Assembly (NCBI GenBank): GCA_964426915.1
Contig: CAYRTD010000015.1
Location: 1-42,599, forward strand
Direction of reading: 5' to 3'
Origin: CAYRTD01 sp964426915
GTDB lineage: Bacteria; Bacteroidota; Bacteroidia; Bacteroidales; GCA-2748055
Length of the DNA: 42,599 bases
Below the pieces are notes generated by a model. The model was not told the origin of the DNA. It saw only the letters and a program-made list of their open reading frames with translations, and did no database searches. The translations under genes and the position numbers were made by a program. Shown one piece after another: positions 6,701 through 15,654 of this stretch. Numbering within the stretch: position 1 is the first letter of the stretch; each line of letters starts with the position of its first letter.

Positions 6701-8722
6701 ATGAATAATAATTTGTTTGTACTTCTGATAGCATTATCAGGAATACTATTTTCATGTTCAAATAACGATATGGCAATTAATAAGAAAAATCTGGATACAA
6801 GCGCTGAACCCGGTCATGATTTTTATCAGTATGCTAATGGTGGCTGGATGATGAATAATCCTCTGCCCGATGAATTCAGCCGATACGGATCTTTTGATAA
6901 ACTGGCTGAGGATAACCAGAAAATGGTGCGTACAATTATAGAAGAAGCTGCAGCAGCAAATCCTGAAGAAGAAAGCATTTCTCATAAAGTCGGATTGTTC
7001 TATAGTGAAGGGATGGATACGGCAAAGATAAATGCACTCGGAATACAGCCTTTAAATGAAATAATGAGTTTAATTGATATGGTGCAAAAGCCTGAAGACT
7101 TAGCCAATATAATTACTCATCTTCATAAGAACAATGTTTCTGTACTTTTCTATCTCTATGGTGCTCCCGATAAAAAGAACAGCGATATGGTTATCGCTAA
7201 TATTTATCAGGGAGGTTTGGGATTAACAGATGTAGACTATTATACAGCCGGTGATGAGAAATCGGAAGAGATCAGGAACAGGTACAGGGAATACATTGCT
7301 AATATGCTGGTCCTGTCAGGTGAAGAAAGAGAAACGGCGAAAAGAAAAGCGGAACGTATTTTCTCGATTGAAGACCGGCTGGCCGATGCTTCAATGTCCC
7401 GTCTGGAACGCAGGAATCCCCATCTCACTTATAATAAAATGCTGATCCGTGACTTTCACGAATCAGCTCCTGAAATGAACTGGATAGGCTATTTCAGGTC
7501 AATGGGATTAGGAGATCTGGATGAGCTTAATGTTGCCCAGCCTGACTTTTTCAAAGAAACCGAAAAAATGCTCTCGGAAATCCCGGTTGAGGACTGGAAA
7601 ATCTATTTCAAATGGCATGTCTTGAATAATTCAGCCGCCTATCTCAGCTCCGATTTTGTAAATGAAAACTTTCGTTTTTACGGCGAATATCTCTCCGGAA
7701 GAAAGACCTTGCAACCTCGCTGGAAAAGAGTCCTGCAGGTGGAAGATTATGCCCTTGGGGAAGCCATTGGCCAGATGTTTGTACAAAAACACTTCCCCCC
7801 GGAGGCAAAGGAAAGAATGCTGGAACTGGTGGCAAATCTGAAAGTAGCACTTGGAATGAGAATTGACCAGCTGGACTGGATGAGTGATGAAACAAAAATA
7901 GCCGCACACGAAAAACTGGCTACAATGAATGTAAAAATCGGCTACCCCGATAAATGGAGGGATTATTCAGGTCTTGAGGTAAAGGACAATTCGTATTTTG
8001 AGAATGTAATGAAATCCGCAAAATTCAATCTCGATTACAGGCTGTCGAAGATCGGAAAACCCGTTGATCCTGACGAATGGGGAATGACACCCCAGACCGT
8101 CAATGCTTATTACAATCCTTCAAGGAATGAAATTGTTTTCCCCGCAGGGATCCTTCAGCCGCCTTTCTTTTATTTAGACGCAGATGATGCCGTTAATTAC
8201 GGTGCAATCGGGGTTGTGATCGGACATGAAATGACTCATGGTTTTGATGATCAGGGAAGAAAATACGATAAAGATGGTAATCTGACCGATTGGTGGACAG
8301 AGCAGGATGCTGAAAAATTCAATGAAAGAGCAAAAGTTCTGGTTGATCAGTTTAATTCTTACGCTGTTCTGGATAGCACAATGGCAAACGGAGAACTTAC
8401 CCTGGGAGAAAACATTGCAGATCTTGGTGGTTTAAATATTGCCTATACAGCACTAATGGAGGCCTTTAAAAAGAATCCACCGGAACCTGCAATAAACGGT
8501 TTCACACCTGAACAAAGATTTTTCCTTGCCTATGCCCATGTATGGGCGCAAAATATCACGGAAAAAGAGATCCTCAGAAGGACCAAAGAAGATGTTCATT
8601 CACTTGGAAGATTCAGGGTAAACGGTCCTCTTCCAAATATGAAAGAATTTTATCTGGCATTTGGTGTTGATTCTGAGTCGGAGATGTTTATTGAGGAAGA
8701 GAAGAGGGCGGTTATTTGGTAG
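6701..8722 (+). CDS. M13 family zinc metallopeptidase (PepO/neprilysin-like), lipoprotein
   Basis: A 673-residue secreted endopeptidase of the neprilysin (M13) family. I chose the ATG at 6701 rather than 6650 because it starts a lipoprotein signal peptide (hydrophobic stretch, lipobox FSCS, Cys near residue 20) and avoids overlap with rocD. The N-terminal M13 domain opens with PGHDFYQYANGGWM. The catalytic domain carries NAYYNPSRNEIVFPAGILQP, the zinc motif HEMTH (H509, E510, H513) and the third ligand in ENIADLGG (E570). All catalytic residues are present. Such lipoproteins sit in the periplasm or on the outer membrane and degrade oligopeptides. The neighbouring rocD suggests a shared role in peptide and amino-acid catabolism, but this is inference. 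Confidence 0.93.
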   Translation: MNNNLFVLLIALSGILFSCSNNDMAINKKNLDTSAEPGHDFYQYANGGWMMNNPLPDEFSRYGSFDKLAEDNQKMVRTIIEEAAAANPEEESISHKVGLFYSEGMDTAKINALGIQPLNEIMSLIDMVQKPEDLANIITHLHKNNVSVLFYLYGAPDKKNSDMVIANIYQGGLGLTDVDYYTAGDEKSEEIRNRYREYIANMLVLSGEERETAKRKAERIFSIEDRLADASMSRLERRNPHLTYNKMLIRDFHESAPEMNWIGYFRSMGLGDLDELNVAQPDFFKETEKMLSEIPVEDWKIYFKWHVLNNSAAYLSSDFVNENFRFYGEYLSGRKTLQPRWKRVLQVEDYALGEAIGQMFVQKHFPPEAKERMLELVANLKVALGMRIDQLDWMSDETKIAAHEKLATMNVKIGYPDKWRDYSGLEVKDNSYFENVMKSAKFNLDYRLSKIGKPVDPDEWGMTPQTVNAYYNPSRNEIVFPAGILQPPFFYLDADDAVNYGAIGVVIGHEMTHGFDDQGRKYDKDGNLTDWWTEQDAEKFNERAKVLVDQFNSYAVLDSTMANGELTLGENIADLGGLNIAYTALMEAFKKNPPEPAINGFTPEQRFFLAYAHVWAQNITEKEILRRTKEDVHSLGRFRVNGPLPNMKEFYLAFGVDSESEMFIEEEKRAVIW

Positions 8723-8745
8723 GGGGGAATAAATATTAGTTTTGC

Positions 8746-9213
8746 AGTTATGCAGTTGTGCAGTTGGGTTACATCCGTCGGGATTCGCTTCGCTCGTAAA
8801 TCTTTTATAAAAAATGTTTTATCCTAGGGTTTGCTGAAAAAGTCTGTAGTGCATAAGCTACAAGGCGGCAAAGCGAAGCTGTATACTAACACTGCGAGCT
8901 GCAGCCAACGCAGTAGATGATGTACTACAGGCTAACAAACTATAGCTTTTTTAGAAAATGCAACGATAATAGCAATTATAAGTGAAAAACCCTTGCATTT
9001 TACAAATGATATAATTTTGTATCTTATTCATTATAAGACTATTTTGTGCTTTTCAGCAGACCCTATCCTAATTCCCCATGAACCACCAGGCACAAATAAA
9101 AAGCTCATGGAATATAAATCTTATAGAACTTTAAAAAGAAAATCTTCTCAACAAAAATATAAAACCACCTTAAAACAAACTGCACAACTGCACAACTGCA
9201 CAACTGCATAACT
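8746..9213. repeat. Inverted pair of short tandem repeats
   Basis: AGTTATGCAGTTGTGCAGTT at 8746-8765 is repeated exactly in inverted orientation at 9194-9213. The right copy is a tandem array of the 8-mer TGCACAAC (about four units), and the left copy has two to three units. The arms flank about 430 bases that include a second, longer hairpin. The arrangement resembles the ends of a small non-autonomous element or a site of repeat exchange. Confidence 0.6.
8836..8952. repeat. Long imperfect hairpin, MITE- or REP-like
   Basis: CTGTAGTGCAT at 8844-8854 pairs with ATGTACTACAG at 8920-8930 (one G-T type mismatch). The pairing continues imperfectly inward through two GC-rich arms, and outer AAAAAG/CTTTTT runs bracket it. 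The total span is about 117 bases. It lies between two convergent genes. It could act as a bidirectional terminator or be a mobile hairpin element. Confidence 0.5.
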
Positions 9214-9217
9214 CCCC

Positions 9218-9811
9218 TCATTTGTGCCTCTTCTCCAATACCTTCGCCACATCATCAAGGCTAAGGTCCCTGCTTACCAACAGTACCTGAAGATGATAAA
9301 GAAGATCGGCAGCCTCATTTAGAAAAAGATTATCGTCATTATCTTTTGCTTCAATAACAAGTTCCACGGCCTCTTCACCGAGTTTTTTAGCTATTTTATT
9401 CACTCCCTGGTTGAAAAGCTTGGTTGTATAGGAGCCCTGAGGCATTTCTTTTTTGCGCTTTTTAATGATTTTCTCAAGCTTCACCAAAAAAGAAATTCCA
9501 CGTTGATTTTTTTCATCAAAACAGGTATCACTTCCTGTATGACAAACCGGCCCGGCAGGCTTGGCTTTAATCAGAAGGGTATCGTTGTCACAGTCGTGTA
9601 TAATCTTTTTGACATATAAAAAATTACCGCTCTCCTCCCCTTTTGTCCACAGTTTTTTTCTGCTGCGACTGTAAAAGCATACCTTTTCCTCTTTTTTGGT
9701 TAATTTATATGCCTCTTCATTCATAAAACCCACCATTAACACTTTCTGTGTATGGGAATCCTGGACAACCGCAGGTATCAGGCCGTCAAGCTTACTAAAG
9801 TCCGGTTTCAT
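9218..9811 (-). CDS. hisIE: Bifunctional phosphoribosyl-AMP cyclohydrolase / phosphoribosyl-ATP pyrophosphatase
   Basis: A 197-residue fusion catalysing steps two and three of histidine synthesis. The N-terminal HisI cyclohydrolase domain (about residues 1-105) has VLMVGFMNEEAY, the metal-binding HDCDNDTLL and the PVCHTGSDTCF cysteine/histidine motif. The C-terminal HisE pyrophosphatase domain (about 108-195) has SYTTKLFNQGVNKIAKKLGEEAVELVIEAK, shown here in pieces, and AADLLYHL. It is the last gene of the his operon, 138 nt after hisF, and its ATG overlaps the stop of a possible 33-codon ORF. Both domains look intact. Confidence 0.96.
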   Translation of the reverse strand: MKPDFSKLDGLIPAVVQDSHTQKVLMVGFMNEEAYKLTKKEEKVCFYSRSRKKLWTKGEESGNFLYVKKIIHDCDNDTLLIKAKPAGPVCHTGSDTCFDEKNQRGISFLVKLEKIIKKRKKEMPQGSYTTKLFNQGVNKIAKKLGEEAVELVIEAKDNDDNLFLNEAADLLYHLQVLLVSRDLSLDDVAKVLEKRHK

Positions 9812-9909
9812 TTGTTAGAAAATTTTTGTCGAATTCTTGAGTATTTATTAAACTGGAAAATCAAATCTGCGTTTCCGGAGGTCGGTGCTGTCATGAAAAC
9901 TGTTACCAT
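9808..9909 (-). CDS. Possible 33-codon ORF between hisF and hisIE
   Basis: ATG at 9907-9909 opens a 33-residue frame (starting MVTVFMTAPTSGNADLI) whose TGA overlaps the hisIE ATG as ATGA. I recognise no family. The four-base overlap is the usual sign of translational coupling, and it fills most of the longest gap in an otherwise tight operon. A chance ORF remains quite possible at this length. Confidence 0.25.
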   Translation of the reverse strand: MVTVFMTAPTSGNADLIFQFNKYSRIRQKFSNK

Positions 9910-9949
9910 GATCCTGTTATGCAAGATATTATATTTATCTTATTAATAA

Positions 9950-10705
9950 TTATCTGACAACAATATTGTTTTGCCGAAGATAGGCTTTTAATTCGGGAAT
10001 TGGTATTTCATTGTAATGAAAAATACTGGCTGCAAGTGCAGCATCTGCATTTCCTTTTGTAAAGACATCAGTAAAGTGTTTCTTCTTCCCGGCACCACCG
10101 GAAGCAATTACAGGTATGCTTAGTGAATTAGTCAGCTTTTCAAGGGCCTCGTTGGCATAACCATTTTTTGTGCCGTCATGATTCATGGATGTGAATAATA
10201 TTTCTCCCGTTCCCCTTTCCTCAGCTTCCCGGGCCCAGGTAAAAAGTTCGCGCTCTGTTTTGAGACGGCCACCGTTTACGTAAACCATCCAATCGCCACT
10301 GGTTTCAAGTTTTGCATCTATGGCTGTTACTACAAACTGGCTTCCGAAGGAATTTGCCATAGTACTGATAAGGTCAGGATTTCTTACAGCAGATGAGTTA
10401 ATGGAAATTTTATCAGCTCCGGCACTCAAAAGCACTCCGGCATCAGCCATCTCATTTATTCCACCTCCTACTGTGAAGGGGATATTCAGATGTAGGGCAA
10501 TCCTTTTAACCAGATCGGCAAATAGTTTTCTTTTCTCATGAGTTGCTGTAATATCCAGAAAAACAAGCTCATCGGCGCCTTCTCCGGCATATTTAGCTCC
10601 AAGTTCAACCGGGTCCCCTACTTCCTTTATCCCAAGGAAATTTATTCCTTTAACTGTTTTACCATCTCTTATATCCAGACATGGAATTATTCTTTTGGCT
10701 AACAT
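9950..10705 (-). CDS. hisF: Imidazole glycerol phosphate synthase cyclase subunit
   Basis: A 251-residue (beta-alpha)8 barrel that closes the imidazole ring, using ammonia delivered from HisH and releasing AICAR. The N-terminal MLAKRIIPCLDIRDGKTVKG carries catalytic Asp11; FVVTAIDAK carries the second catalytic aspartate. Phosphate-binding motifs FTVGGGIN and VIASGGAGK are present. The length is typical. It begins 2 nt after hisA, so the two barrels are translated as neighbours. Subunit partner HisH is two genes upstream. Confidence 0.97.
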   Translation of the reverse strand: MLAKRIIPCLDIRDGKTVKGINFLGIKEVGDPVELGAKYAGEGADELVFLDITATHEKRKLFADLVKRIALHLNIPFTVGGGINEMADAGVLLSAGADKISINSSAVRNPDLISTMANSFGSQFVVTAIDAKLETSGDWMVYVNGGRLKTERELFTWAREAEERGTGEILFTSMNHDGTKNGYANEALEKLTNSLSIPVIASGGAGKKKHFTDVFTKGNADAALAASIFHYNEIPIPELKAYLRQNNIVVR

Positions 10706-10707
10706 AA

Positions 10708-11430
10708 TTATTTCTCTGTAAATTCCTTTATATCTTCTGCTGAAATCCTGCCTTCGTATATAGCTTTTCCTATTATAACCGACTTAACTCCTGCACTTTC
10801 AAGATCCAGTATATGTCCTTTCCTTCCCACACCACCACTGGCGATAAGATGAATTTCCCCTAACTGTTCCATAATTTTTTTATACACGACTGTGGAAGGT
10901 CCTTTCAGCATACCATCCAGAGAGATATCCGTGCATATGACCTTCTTTACGCCCTTCTGCATATAACCGGAAATGAAGCTTATAAGATCAATATTACTAG
11001 TTTCTGTCCATCCAGTTGTCGAAATCTTGTTTTTTCGGTGGTCAGCACCCAGTATAATCCGGTCGGCACCATAAGTCTCAAGCCATAAAACAAATTTTTC
11101 GGGATCATTTACGGCAATGCTTCCGCCGGTTACCATGGAGGCCCCGGAATTAAAGGCGATGCTAAGATCCTCATCAGATTTTAATCCACCGCCAAAGTCG
11201 ATAATCAATGAGGTTTTACTGGCTACCTCTTCAAGGGTTTTGTAATTGACAATATGCCTTGCCTTTGCGCCATCAAGATCAACAAGATGGAGTCGTTTCA
11301 GGCCCCAGTCCTCAAACATTTTAGCAAATTCGACCGGGTTTTCCCTGTAGACGTTCTTGCGTTTGTAATCGCCCTGGCTGAGCCTTACACATTTCCCGTC
11401 AATTATATCAATAGCAGGTATTATTTCCAT
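10708..11430 (-). CDS. hisA: ProFAR isomerase (phosphoribosylformimino-AICAR ribotide isomerase)
   Basis: A 240-residue (beta-alpha)8 barrel that performs the Amadori rearrangement of ProFAR to PRFAR. Catalytic Asp8 lies in PAIDIIDGKCVRLSQGDY; the second aspartate lies in VICTDISLDGM. Phosphate loops IDFGGGLK and LIASGGVG are present. Its start codon overlaps the hisH stop by one base (TAATG), indicating translational coupling. The length and all motifs are normal. Confidence 0.97.
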   Translation of the reverse strand: MEIIPAIDIIDGKCVRLSQGDYKRKNVYRENPVEFAKMFEDWGLKRLHLVDLDGAKARHIVNYKTLEEVASKTSLIIDFGGGLKSDEDLSIAFNSGASMVTGGSIAVNDPEKFVLWLETYGADRIILGADHRKNKISTTGWTETSNIDLISFISGYMQKGVKKVICTDISLDGMLKGPSTVVYKKIMEQLGEIHLIASGGVGRKGHILDLESAGVKSVIIGKAIYEGRISAEDIKEFTEK

Positions 11431-12011
11431 TATATATCCAAAAAGTTTTTTAAAATTAACTGACCGGTTTCCCCGCTTTTTTCGGGATGAAACTGTGTCG
11501 CAAAATAATTTTTATATTCAAGAGCAGCAGAAAAAGGAAGAATATAATCACAGCCGGCTATGGTTTCCGGGCCTGTCTCTGCATAATAGCTGTGAACAAA
11601 ATATACCCATGGATTATCCGGAATATTTCTGAATAGCCTGCCCGTCATTTCTGAAAGAGAATTCCATCCCATATGCGGAACTTTATTAGCGGGAGGGAAT
11701 TTTTTCACATCCACCTCAAAAATATCAATACATTTCGTATCCCGTTCTTCGGAATGCCGGCACATAAGCTGCAATCCCAGACAAATCCCCAAAACCGGCT
11801 GCTCCAGTTCCTTTAGCAAAACATCCAGTTTCTTTTCCCTGAGGTATTTCATCGTTGTGCCTGCTTCACCCACACCCGGAAAGATCACTCTGTCCGCAGA
11901 CCTTATAAGATCATGTTCATCGCTCACAACCCCTTCTATACCTAACCGTTTCAATGCATATTGAACGGAAAAAATATTTCCGGCATTGTATTTTATTATA
12001 ACAACATTCAT
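11430..12011 (-). CDS. hisH: Imidazole glycerol phosphate synthase glutaminase subunit
   Basis: A 193-residue class I glutamine amidotransferase that feeds ammonia to HisF. The nucleophile cysteine lies in VLGICLGLQLMC and the His-Glu pair in QFHPEKSG. The oxyanion strand region is FPGVGEAGT. I chose the ATG at 12011 (MNVVIIKYNAGN), which matches the family N-terminus; the longer frame from 12047 adds twelve unrelated residues and would overlap a candidate -7 box. It is separated from hisB by 138 nt and fused in phase to hisA by a TAATG overlap. Confidence 0.96.
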   Translation of the reverse strand: MNVVIIKYNAGNIFSVQYALKRLGIEGVVSDEHDLIRSADRVIFPGVGEAGTTMKYLREKKLDVLLKELEQPVLGICLGLQLMCRHSEERDTKCIDIFEVDVKKFPPANKVPHMGWNSLSEMTGRLFRNIPDNPWVYFVHSYYAETGPETIAGCDYILPFSAALEYKNYFATQFHPEKSGETGQLILKNFLDI

Positions 12012-12149
12012 AATTTCAATTCTGACATTTGTTTGCCATTTTGTCAAAGGTATAATTTCATACCATTATACCTCTCTTCTTTTTTTATTTTTTCGGTTCT
12101 GTTGCCCCAAGCTTCCCGGTGGATTTATGCGGCGACCTGATTTTCGTCT
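12012..12149 (-). promoter_or_regulatory. Possible internal his promoter in the hisB-hisH gap
   Basis: An exact -7 match TACCTTTG lies at 12045-12052 on the minus strand, 33 nt before the hisH start. It is partly inside an inverted repeat GGTATAA (12049-12055) / TTATACC (12066-12072). No clear TTTG sits at -33. The gap could supply secondary transcription of hisH-A-F-IE, but this rests on weak evidence. Confidence 0.25.
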
Positions 12150-13274
12150 TTACAATACCCCCTTCGTAGATGGTAAGCTATGATCAAAAGGATCTTTTCT
12201 TACTGCCATTTTAATAGCCTTTGCAAAAGCCTTGAATATCGCTTCGATCTTGTGATGCTCATTCTCCCCTTCAACTTTGATATTCAGGTTGCATAAAGCA
12301 GTGTCGGAAAATGACTTAAAAAAATGATGGAAAAGTTCCGTGGGTACATCTCCGATTTTCTCTCTCCTGAAAACCACTTCCCATACCAGCCAACTCCGGC
12401 CTCCAAAATCAATGGCTACCTGTGCCAGGCTATCATCCATTGGTAAGAGAAAGCCATAACGCATTATTCCAGCTTTGCTCCCAAGGGCAGTTTTAAATGC
12501 TTCACCCAGCGCAAGTGCTGTATCTTCAACAGTATGATGCTCATCAACATTCAAATCGCCACGGGTGGTGATCTTCAGATCTATTCCGGAATGCCTGGGC
12601 AACTGTTCCAGCATGTGATCGAAAAAACCCAGTCCGGTAGAAATTTCAGCGCTTCCGGTACCATCAAGATTTAACTCAATTTCAACAGAAGTTTCACGGG
12701 TTTCTCTGCGAATTTCGGCTCCCCGGTTCGTGCCGGATAAATACTTCCAGATCTCCTCCCAGGATTTGCAAACCAATGCACAGGTATCTGACAGATTGTT
12801 CTTTATTATTTCCGAAGGATCACTTTCAGACTGGAGAAAAAATGCCTTCGCTCCAAGGTTTTTTGCCAGTTCAACATCTGTGATCCTGTCTCCTATCACA
12901 AATGAATTCTCAAGGTCGTAATCACCCTCCAGGTATTTTTCAAGCAAGCCTGTGCGGGGTTTGCGGGTTGATGCATTTTCCTCCGGTAAAGAAGTATCAA
13001 TAAGGATATCGTCGAATTCTATTCCCTGTGAACGGAATACAGAGAGAAATTTCTCATGGGGAAGGTGAAAATCTTCAAAAGGAAACAAGTCTGTCCCCAT
13101 GCCATCCTGATTACTTACAATTACAAGTTTGTAATCGGTATAATGCCTGATATTATACAAAAACCTGAATACATGCGGATAAAATTCGAGTTTTTCGAGA
13201 CTGTCAACCTGATAATCCTCAGGTGGCTCAATAATGAGGGTGCCGTCTCTGTCTATAAAAAGCAATTTCTCCAT
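12150..13274 (-). CDS. hisB: Bifunctional histidinol-phosphatase / imidazoleglycerol-phosphate dehydratase
   Basis: A 374-residue fusion as in enterobacteria. The N-terminal HAD phosphatase (about residues 1-165) starts with the nucleophile motif FIDRDGTLI and has VSNQDG and VIGDRITDVELA. The C-terminal IGPD domain (about 180-374) has FFDHMLEQLPRHSGIDL, DEHHTVEDTALALG and HHKIEAIFKAFAKA, carrying the histidines and glutamates of the manganese sites. It catalyses two non-consecutive steps of the pathway. It starts 11 nt after hisC. One oddity: the linker around residues 166-180 is short, but both domains look complete. Confidence 0.97.
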   Translation of the reverse strand: MEKLLFIDRDGTLIIEPPEDYQVDSLEKLEFYPHVFRFLYNIRHYTDYKLVIVSNQDGMGTDLFPFEDFHLPHEKFLSVFRSQGIEFDDILIDTSLPEENASTRKPRTGLLEKYLEGDYDLENSFVIGDRITDVELAKNLGAKAFFLQSESDPSEIIKNNLSDTCALVCKSWEEIWKYLSGTNRGAEIRRETRETSVEIELNLDGTGSAEISTGLGFFDHMLEQLPRHSGIDLKITTRGDLNVDEHHTVEDTALALGEAFKTALGSKAGIMRYGFLLPMDDSLAQVAIDFGGRSWLVWEVVFRREKIGDVPTELFHHFFKSFSDTALCNLNIKVEGENEHHKIEAIFKAFAKAIKMAVRKDPFDHSLPSTKGVL

Positions 13275-13285
13275 TGACGATTATT

Positions 13286-14332
13286 TTAAATAGCTGATGA
13301 AAAATGGTGGATTTCTTTCATAAGAGCTCTGTTCTCAGCTTCTGTTCCAACGGTTATTCTTAAGGAATCTTCACACAAAACCACACCTGACCGATCCCTT
13401 ACAATAATTTCCTTTTCCTTAAGATAGTTATATAACTCTCTCGCAAATTCCATTCGCACCAACAGGAAATTGGCATCGGAAGGAAATACGGTTTCGACAA
13501 TCTCAATTCCTGATAATTCTTTTTCCAGTATTTTTCTTTGCTCTACTATTTTTTTCACCCATATCTCTTTTTGTTTTTGATCCCCTATCTTCTCCAGAGC
13601 AAACTTCTGAGTAAGTATATTCAGGTTATAAGGATATTTCACAGCCGAAAACAGCTTTACTATTTCTTTCGATGCAAAGGCCATCCCCAACCTGATCCCG
13701 GCTAATCCCCATGCTTTTGAGAAAGTCCTGAGAATAACCAGATTTGGATAATCATCAAGATAGGGAAGCATTCCTTCGCTACCTGAAAAATCAATATATG
13801 CTTCGTCGACTGCTACAATGCCTCTGAAATTATTAAGGAGTTTAATGATCTCCTCTTTTCTGAGCAGATTTCCTGTCGGATTATTCGGAGAACAAAGGAA
13901 AACAATCTTAGAGGACTTATCTCCTGCTTCGGTGATAGATGAAGCAGTAAATGAATAGTCTTTATTGAGCATTACTTTGCGGACCTGAACATCATTTATT
14001 GCAGCACATACTTCATACATACCATAACTTGGAACAATTGAGACAATGTTATCCTGACCAGGGGTGCAAAATATTCTGAATAGCAAGTCGATTGCTTCAT
14101 CGCTTCCGTTACCAAGGAAAATTCTATCGGATTTTACTTTATATAAAGAGGCAACTTTCTCTTTAAGATTTTTTTGCTGAGGATCGGGATACCGGTTATA
14201 TGGAAAATTAAAAGGATTTTCATTTGCATCAAGATAAACAGAGGCCTTCCCGGAAAATTCATTCCTTGCGGAGGAATATGGCACCAGGTTTTTTATATTT
14301 TCCCTGATAATATTTTCCAGATTAAACATCAT
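13286..14332 (-). CDS. hisC: Histidinol-phosphate aminotransferase
   Basis: A 348-residue fold-type I PLP aminotransferase that transfers an amino group from glutamate to imidazole-acetol phosphate. Family motifs are YLDANENPF, RYPDPQQ, FLGNGSDEAIDLL, the SPNNPTGN segment, DEAYIDF and the PLP lysine in ILRTFSKAWGLAGIRLG. The first ATG (14330-14332) overlaps the hisD stop as ATGA; a second ATG follows at once. Length matches the family. It lies in the usual place between hisD and hisB. Confidence 0.97.
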   Translation of the reverse strand: MMFNLENIIRENIKNLVPYSSARNEFSGKASVYLDANENPFNFPYNRYPDPQQKNLKEKVASLYKVKSDRIFLGNGSDEAIDLLFRIFCTPGQDNIVSIVPSYGMYEVCAAINDVQVRKVMLNKDYSFTASSITEAGDKSSKIVFLCSPNNPTGNLLRKEEIIKLLNNFRGIVAVDEAYIDFSGSEGMLPYLDDYPNLVILRTFSKAWGLAGIRLGMAFASKEIVKLFSAVKYPYNLNILTQKFALEKIGDQKQKEIWVKKIVEQRKILEKELSGIEIVETVFPSDANFLLVRMEFARELYNYLKEKEIIVRDRSGVVLCEDSLRITVGTEAENRALMKEIHHFSSAI

Positions 14333-15624
14333 GATCTGTAATTATTGGCCGAATTCATCCTTATTGATATTGCTCTTCTGTGTGCCTCCATATCTTCAGC
14401 CCGGGCCATTCTTTCAACGGAGGGTCCAATATTGAATAATCCGTATTTGGTAATTTCCTGGAAGCTGATCTTTTTCATAAAACTGTTCAGATTAATTCCG
14501 CTGTATGTTTTCGCGGCTCCATTTGTAGGCAAGGTATGATTCGTACCTGAAGCGTAATCACCGGCACTTTCAGGTGTGTATTTTCCCAGGAATACCGATC
14601 CTGCATTATTTACCCTCTCGGCTAGTTCAGAATAATTTTTTGTAACAATTATTAAGTGTTCGGGAGCATATTCATTGACAAGGTTAATAATTTCACTATC
14701 ATTTTTCAAAAGGATAAACTTTGAATTTCCCAATGATTTTCGCGCCATTTCTCTTCTGGGGAGGTCTTTAATCTGCTTATCTATTTCGAACTGAATTTTA
14801 CTGATGATCCCTTCTTCTTTTGTTATCAGTAACACCTGACTGTCTTCCCCGTGTTCTGCCTGGGAAAGCAGGTCAGAAGCCACATATGCCGGATTACTGG
14901 TTTCATCGGCAATTATAGCCAGCTCTGAGGGTCCGGCAGGCATATCAATTGCAGTTTTATCCAGGCTGACCTTCATTTTTGCGGCGGTAACATACTGATT
15001 ACCGGGTCCGAAAATTTTATACACCAAAGGAATAGTCTCTGTTCCATAAGCCATAGCAGCTATTGCCTGAGCACCACCAACTTTATAAATCTTTTCTATT
15101 CCAAGCAAAGAAGCCGTATAAAGAATTGCAGGATTCACTTTTCCTTCCCTGGAGGGAGGGGTGCAAAGAATAATTTCAGAACAACCAGCGATCTTAGCAG
15201 GTATTCCCAGCATCAAAACCGTTGATAGTAAAGGAGCTGTGCCACCGGGAATATATAATCCTACTTTTTCTATTGGTTTGGATTGCTGCCAGACCTTCAC
15301 CCCCGGGGTAGTATCACAGGAAATTTTTTCCGGCATTTGTCTGCTGTGAAACTGTTCGATATTCGAGCGGGCAATATCCAGAGCGGATTTTAAGTTTTCA
15401 TCCACTTCATATTTGGATGCTGCCATCTCAATTGAAGAAACAGCTATTTCATCTAATACCGTATGGTCAAATTTCTCGGTCAGCGATCGTAATGCCTTGT
15501 CTCCATTTTTCCTCACTTCTTCTATAATTTCTGTGACTGAGTTCATTAACTCCTCCAAATTAAAGGAAGGACGTTCTAAAATGGATTTCCACTCCTCTTT
15601 TTCCGGAAACTTAATTATGTTCAT
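14329..15624 (-). CDS. hisD: Histidinol dehydrogenase
   Basis: A 431-residue zinc-dependent NAD enzyme that oxidises histidinol to histidine in two steps. It shows PIEKVGLYIPGGTAPLLST, the signature VGGAQAIAAMAYGT, PAGPSELAIIAD, SQAEHGEDSQV with zinc-ligand Gln/His, and YAPEHLII with the catalytic Glu-His. GTNHTLPT is close to the C-terminus. I chose the ATG at 15622-15624; the frame one codon longer begins at a TTG. It follows hisG after 30 nt and overlaps hisC by 4 nt. Confidence 0.97.
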   Translation of the reverse strand: MNIIKFPEKEEWKSILERPSFNLEELMNSVTEIIEEVRKNGDKALRSLTEKFDHTVLDEIAVSSIEMAASKYEVDENLKSALDIARSNIEQFHSRQMPEKISCDTTPGVKVWQQSKPIEKVGLYIPGGTAPLLSTVLMLGIPAKIAGCSEIILCTPPSREGKVNPAILYTASLLGIEKIYKVGGAQAIAAMAYGTETIPLVYKIFGPGNQYVTAAKMKVSLDKTAIDMPAGPSELAIIADETSNPAYVASDLLSQAEHGEDSQVLLITKEEGIISKIQFEIDKQIKDLPRREMARKSLGNSKFILLKNDSEIINLVNEYAPEHLIIVTKNYSELAERVNNAGSVFLGKYTPESAGDYASGTNHTLPTNGAAKTYSGINLNSFMKKISFQEITKYGLFNIGPSVERMARAEDMEAHRRAISIRMNSANNYRS

Positions 15625-15654
15625 CAACTTTAGTATTAGGGTTATTAAAAATAT

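Larger units (their letters stand above)
8723..9217. other. Gene-free interval with inverted minisatellites and a long hairpin
   Basis: Nearly 500 bases with no credible gene between two convergent genes. The outer parts hold an inverted pair of TGCACAAC-type tandem repeats and the centre holds a long imperfect hairpin; both are listed separately. A 72-codon ORF at 8993-9211 runs into the minisatellite and has no family features, so I do not call it. Confidence 0.7.

Noticed and set aside
8993..9211. 72-codon plus-strand ORF
   Set aside because: It has no family features, is built from AT-rich spacer and ends in the TGCACAAC minisatellite.
9181..9213. Possible CRISPR-like tandem repeat
   Set aside because: The 8-base units are directly adjacent with no spacers, and no cas genes are present.
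9812..12149. Two his-operon gaps of identical length (138 nt: 9812-9949 and 12012-12149)
   Set aside because: The sequences are unrelated, so the equal length is taken as coincidence.
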